Assembly: GCF_020783335.1 (NCBI RefSeq)
Contig: NZ_CP086068.1
Location: forward strand, 2,666,001 to 2,730,000
Direction of reading: 5' to 3'
Length of the DNA: 64,000 nucleotides
From: Mucilaginibacter daejeonensis
GTDB taxonomy: Bacteria; Bacteroidota; Bacteroidia; Sphingobacteriales; Sphingobacteriaceae
Part shown: in pieces, positions 60,858 through 64,000 of the stretch
Numbering within the stretch: position 1 is the first letter of the stretch
How the letters are laid out: each line of letters begins with the position of its first letter
Made by a program: the position numbers and the translations under genes
The notes under the pieces: generated by a model
Databases searched by the model: none
What the model saw: only the letters and a program-made list of their open reading frames with translations
Told to the model about the DNA's origin: nothing

Positions 60858-61853
60858 ATGGAAACTGTTGTTAGTGGTATTCGGTCTACAGGTAACCTGC
60901 ATTTAGGTAACTATTATGGTGCTATCCAGAACTTTATCAAAATGCAGCACGAGTACGATTGCTATTTTTTTATAGCCGATCTGCACTCGCTCACCACACA
61001 CCCTACCCCTGCCAACCTGCACGGCAACGTGAAACAGGTACTGATCGAGTACCTGGCGGCCGGCATCGACCCCGAAAGATCGACCATATACGTACAAAGC
61101 GATGTGCCTGAGGTGGCCGAGCTGTATCTGTACCTCAATATGAACGCGTACCTGGGCGAATTGGAACGCTCAACCTCGTTCAAAGATAAGGTACGGGCTA
61201 ACCCCGACAACGTGAACGCCGGATTACTCACCTACCCGGTGCTAATGGCGGCCGACATCCTCATCCATAAAGCTACTAAGGTGCCGGTGGGTAAAGACCA
61301 GGAGCAACACCTGGAAATGGCCCGTACCTTTGGCAACCGCTTTAACCGTTTATACAACAACGAGTACTTCCCTGAGCCCTATGCGTTCAGCTATAGCGAT
61401 AAGCTGGTGAAGATACCGGGTTTGGATGGCAAAGGTAAAATGGGCAAATCTGAAGGCGAAGGCAATGCCGTTTACCTGAGCGACAGCCCCGAAGTGATCC
61501 GCAAAAAGGTAATGAAAGCCGTTACCGACAGCGGCCCCACCGTTGAGAACCAGCAAAAGCCCGACGAGATACAGAACCTTTTCGACCTGATGAAGGTAGT
61601 ATCGACCGCAGACACTTACACGCACTTTGATAACCTGTACAATACCTGCCAGGTACGTTACGGCGACCTGAAAAAGCAACTGGCCGAGGACATGGTGAAT
61701 GCCACCGCGCCGATCCGCGATCGCATCAACGACATTGCCAACGATGCCGAATACCTGAGCCGCGTAGCCCGCTTAGGCGCCGACAAGGCCCGCGAAAGCG
61801 CATCACGCACCATCAAAGAGGTGCGCGAGATCATTGGGTTCAGGAAGTTTTAA
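60858..61853 (+). CDS. trpS: Tryptophanyl-tRNA synthetase
   Basis: 331-residue class Ic synthetase. The HIGH-type motif is STGNLHLGNYYGA and the KMSKS-type motif KMGKSEGEGNAVYL. The Trp pocket contains YPVLMAADILIHKATKVPVG and KDQEQHLEMAR. The start METVVSGIRSTGNL is fixed by family similarity and the promoter box just upstream. A C-rich paired repeat fills the gap behind it. Confidence 0.97.
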   Translation: METVVSGIRSTGNLHLGNYYGAIQNFIKMQHEYDCYFFIADLHSLTTHPTPANLHGNVKQVLIEYLAAGIDPERSTIYVQSDVPEVAELYLYLNMNAYLGELERSTSFKDKVRANPDNVNAGLLTYPVLMAADILIHKATKVPVGKDQEQHLEMARTFGNRFNRLYNNEYFPEPYAFSYSDKLVKIPGLDGKGKMGKSEGEGNAVYLSDSPEVIRKKVMKAVTDSGPTVENQQKPDEIQNLFDLMKVVSTADTYTHFDNLYNTCQVRYGDLKKQLAEDMVNATAPIRDRINDIANDAEYLSRVARLGADKARESASRTIKEVREIIGFRKF

Positions 61854-61957
61854 CACCCCACCCAAACCCTCCCCAAAGGGAGGGCTTCAATTAAAAAACT
61901 TATATTAGCACAAATAAAATCAAGGTACTCCCCTGTGGGGAGGATACAGGAGGGGTC
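61851..61957. repeat. Paired palindromic element, trpS/deoxynucleoside kinase junction
   Basis: The left arm (61855-61887) includes ACCCTCCCCAAAGGGAGGGC. The right arm (61926-61957) includes ACTCCCCTGTGGGGAGG then ATACAGGAGGGGTC. The arms are inverted relative to each other. It starts at the trpS stop and ends two bases before the next ATG, the same placement as the elements in the his operon, but the arm sequence is a different subfamily. Confidence 0.7.
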
Positions 61958-61959
61958 AC

Positions 61960-62574
61960 ATGCACATAGCGATCGTTGGAAATATTGGCGCCGGTAAAAC
62001 TACTTTAACGGGTTTGCTGGCCAAGAATTACGGATGGGAACCACAGTATGAGGCGGTGGATGATAATCCTTATCTGGAAGACTTTTATGCCGACATGAAG
62101 CGCTGGAGCTTTAACCTGCAGATCTACTTCTTGAACAGCCGTTTCAGGCAGATCACCGATATACAGCAAAGCGACAAGAACATTATTCAGGATCGTACCA
62201 TTTATGAGGATGCCTACATATTTGCAGAGAACCTGCATGATATGGACCTGATGGACACCCGCGACTTTGAGAACTACCAATCCATTTTCGAGAACATCAC
62301 TTCGTTCATCAGGCCACCTGACCTGTTGGTTTACCTGAAAGCCTCTATACCAAAGCTGGTGAATAACATACACCGCCGTGGCCGCGAGTACGAGATCGGT
62401 ATCCGATTGGATTATCTATCCAAACTGAACGAGAAATATAACAAGTGGATAGACGGTTACAACTTAGGCAAGCTGCTGGTGATCGATATGGATAACCTCG
62501 ACTTTGCCAATAACACCGAAGACCTGGCCACCATCATCGAACGCATAGAAGGACAGATCAACGGGTTGTTTTAG
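61960..62574 (+). CDS. Deoxynucleoside kinase (dNK/dCK/dGK family)
   Basis: 204 residues. The P-loop is IAIVGNIGAGKTTL. Other motifs are the substrate-binding Glu region EAVDDNPYLEDFY, the ERS-like DRTIYEDAYIFAENLHD, and the LID arginines RRGREYEIGIRLDYL. It phosphorylates deoxynucleosides for salvage; which base it prefers cannot be read off. The start codon lies right behind a palindromic repeat arm ending GGAGGGGTC, which places a strong Shine-Dalgarno-like tract unusual for this genome. Confidence 0.93.
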   Translation: MHIAIVGNIGAGKTTLTGLLAKNYGWEPQYEAVDDNPYLEDFYADMKRWSFNLQIYFLNSRFRQITDIQQSDKNIIQDRTIYEDAYIFAENLHDMDLMDTRDFENYQSIFENITSFIRPPDLLVYLKASIPKLVNNIHRRGREYEIGIRLDYLSKLNEKYNKWIDGYNLGKLLVIDMDNLDFANNTEDLATIIERIEGQINGLF

Positions 62575-62583
62575 ACCCGGTCA

Positions 62584-62651
62584 GTGAGTGGTTGAATGGT
62601 GAATAGTTAAGTTGTTCAGGGCTCAACCAACTTCGCTAACCATTCAACTCA
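62584..62651. repeat. Diverged inverted pair ahead of kdsB
   Basis: GAGTGGTTGAATGGTGAATA and on (from 62585) and, on the minus strand from 62654, GAGTTGAATGGTTAGCGAAG. Inverted partial copies around a short centre. It is a further intergenic repeat type. Confidence 0.4.
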
Positions 62652-62680
62652 ATAAACCTCATAACCACTAACTATTAGCC

Positions 62681-63412
62681 ATGAAGATCTTAGGCATTAT
62701 CCCTGCACGTTACGCCAGTACCCGTTTTCCGGGTAAGCCATTGGTTGATATCACCGGTAAGGTGATGATCCAGCGCGTTTATGAGCAGTGCGTAAAATGC
62801 CCGAGCTTGGACGAGGTGATCGTGGCTACGGATGATACCCGCATTTTAGATCACATTCACTCTTTTGGAGGCAAAGCGGTAATGACCTCGCCCGACCACC
62901 AAAGCGGCACCGACCGTTGCGCCGAAGTGGCGGCCAACCATCCAGAGTACCAGATCGTGATCAACATACAGGGCGATGAACCTTACATCGACCCGGTGCA
63001 GATCAGTAAGGTGGCCGCGTGCTTTACCTCGACAGATACGCAGATCGCCACGCTGATCAAAAAGATCACTGATGCTGCTGACCTACATAATAGTAATTCG
63101 CCCAAAGTGATCGTCAACAAACTGTCGGAAGCTATTTACTTTTCGCGGTCGGCTATACCGCATTTGCGCGGGCACGACGCCGGGAACTGGTTCGGCCATT
63201 TCGACTACTTTAAACACATCGGCATCTATGGTTTCCGGTCGGAGGTATTACAGGCCGTGACCAAGCTTCCTATCTCATCTTTAGAGAAAGCCGAGAGCCT
63301 CGAGCAATTACGCTGGATCGAGAACGGTTACCGGATCAAAGTGGCCGAGACCGAATTGGAAACGCAAGCGGTAGATACGCCCGAGGATCTGCAAAAGATC
63401 TTGAATAAGTGA
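62681..63412 (+). CDS. kdsB: 3-deoxy-manno-octulosonate cytidylyltransferase
   Basis: 243-residue enzyme activating KDO with CTP for lipopolysaccharide core. The signature start is LGIIPARYASTRFPGKPLVD. Other motifs are VIVATDDTRI, SGTDRCAEVA, VINIQGDEPYIDP, YFSRSAIPHLRG, HIGIYGFRSEVL, EKAESLEQLRWIENGYRIKV. Together with gmhB at the other end of the window it shows that the organism makes a KDO/heptose lipopolysaccharide. Confidence 0.96.
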   Translation: MKILGIIPARYASTRFPGKPLVDITGKVMIQRVYEQCVKCPSLDEVIVATDDTRILDHIHSFGGKAVMTSPDHQSGTDRCAEVAANHPEYQIVINIQGDEPYIDPVQISKVAACFTSTDTQIATLIKKITDAADLHNSNSPKVIVNKLSEAIYFSRSAIPHLRGHDAGNWFGHFDYFKHIGIYGFRSEVLQAVTKLPISSLEKAESLEQLRWIENGYRIKVAETELETQAVDTPEDLQKILNK

Positions 63413-63423
63413 TCGGCGAGTAT

Positions 63424-63431
63424 TAGCTTTG
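63424..63431 (+). promoter_or_regulatory. -7 box TAGCTTTG
   Basis: Exact TAnnTTTG match 17 bases before the ATG at 63449. Confidence 0.5.
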
Positions 63432-63448
63432 AGCACTAATTGATCACT

Positions 63449-64000
63449 ATGCTTAAACCTTTCACCATCCTGGCAACAGCAATGTTGCTTGTGTGCGGTA
63501 TAGCCGCCCATGCCCAGGACACTGCGACGGTCCACGTTGATACTTCCTCTACCCCCAAATTTCAAGACATTATCGTCACGTCAGCGGGCGACACGATACC
63601 CTGCGAGACCAGGCATCCTTTTATGGGCGTTATGCGTTACCGTACGGCCGATATGCCCGAGTTCAAGAAGATCGACATCAAAGGGATCAAATACTACACT
63701 TTCCAAAATAAGGAGATACGGTTCAAGGCCGCTTTGCTGCCCAAAAAGTCAAAGCCTACTTTTTTACGACTTGTAGAGGAAGGGAAGATCACCTTGTATC
63801 TGCACGAGGTATATCATTACATTTACATGGGGGCATCATACACCACTACCACCTGGTATGCCACCAAGGGCGATGATGTATTGAAAGAGATCAAGACCAC
63901 AGGCATATCCGGAAAGTCAAGGAAAGAGCGCCAGGCCGTATTTGCTGATATGCTAGCCGACCAACCCATCGTACTGAAATTATATGAGGATGCCGATAGC
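63449..64000 (+). CDS. Secreted hypothetical protein, C-terminus cut by window edge
   Basis: 184 codons visible, no stop before the right edge. Signal peptide LKPFTILATAMLLVCGIAAH followed by AQ. The visible mature part is mixed strands (DIIVTSAGDTIPCETRHPFM, KGIKYYTFQNKEIRFKAALL, EEGKITLYLHEVYHYIYMGA) and has no recognised domain; similar short secreted proteins of Bacteroidota are annotated hypothetical. An exact -7 box lies upstream. Expected in the periplasm or outside. Confidence 0.8.
   Translation, partial: MLKPFTILATAMLLVCGIAAHAQDTATVHVDTSSTPKFQDIIVTSAGDTIPCETRHPFMGVMRYRTADMPEFKKIDIKGIKYYTFQNKEIRFKAALLPKKSKPTFLRLVEEGKITLYLHEVYHYIYMGASYTTTTWYATKGDDVLKEIKTTGISGKSRKERQAVFADMLADQPIVLKLYEDADS

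Noticed and set aside
62575..62680. tRNA or small RNA between deoxynucleoside kinase and kdsB
   Set aside because: No cloverleaf or conserved T-loop; the sequence is a diverged inverted repeat.

Overview
The window looks like chromosomal DNA from a Bacteroidota bacterium, most likely Sphingobacteriaceae (Mucilaginibacter/Pedobacter type). This is inferred from TAnnTTTG-type -7 promoter boxes with TTTG about 19 bases upstream, the near absence of Shine-Dalgarno sequences, a TonB-type beta-barrel protein, a PorE-like OmpA protein, an MG2-like secreted protein, and protein sequences typical of that phylum. No rRNA, tRNA, CRISPR array, prophage or classical insertion sequence was recognised. Most genes are housekeeping.

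Layout. 1-7695: gltB (cut by the left edge, minus strand), a stand-alone ABC-like ATPase, gmhB, and a multi-PAS sensor that ends after its histidine-bearing DHp helix. 7860-16860: a complete histidine operon, hisG-D-C-B-H-A-F-IE, followed by a WD40 protein. It is preceded by a short leader peptide (7901-7957) with five His codons and overlapping hairpins, a strong candidate his attenuator. 17100-26085: small hypothetical genes, ung, an Rrf2 regulator, a ybbA-ybbP-tesA-like cluster, aroB with an S4 RNA-binding protein, and proline dehydrogenase. 26158-35853: a TonB-type outer membrane protein with a secreted partner, an FKBP/SlyD isomerase, a YyaL-type thioredoxin-domain protein, and a UvrD/PcrA helicase. 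36100-38900: an XRE regulator, an orphan small ORF, a TPR sensor that also stops after its DHp helix, and a tiny lipoprotein. 39030-54795: M20 peptidase, dGTPase, Rieske protein, queE, PorE-like protein, MG2-like protein, recQ, mannose-1-phosphate guanylyltransferase, VOC protein, RlmB and DnaB. 54792-64000: chromate transporter, bifunctional nuclease, NHS-family nucleoside transporter, acetyltransferase, plsC-gatC, trpS, deoxynucleoside kinase, kdsB, and a secreted protein cut by the right edge.

The most unusual part is the his operon. Nearly every junction between its genes is filled by a short paired inverted repeat. Three junctions carry one C-rich family (arms like CCCCCCAGCCCCCTGAAGGGGGAG and its inverse, quoted here only as short pieces in the entries). 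At hisB/hisH and hisIE/WD40 the pair is short and empty. At hisA/hisF the same arms enclose a DUF559 (Vsr-like) endonuclease ORF that reads in frame, without a stop, into hisF. At hisB/hisH the only usable start codon of hisH lies inside the element, and at hisIE/WD40 the last residues of HisIE are encoded by the left arm. I infer that the DUF559 nuclease belongs to, and may mobilise, this repeat family, which settles exactly between stop and start codons.

Two sensor proteins that keep the phospho-accepting helix but lack the ATPase domain are a second theme. Leaderless or near-leaderless promoters (gmhB, proline dehydrogenase, trpS, queE) are a third.
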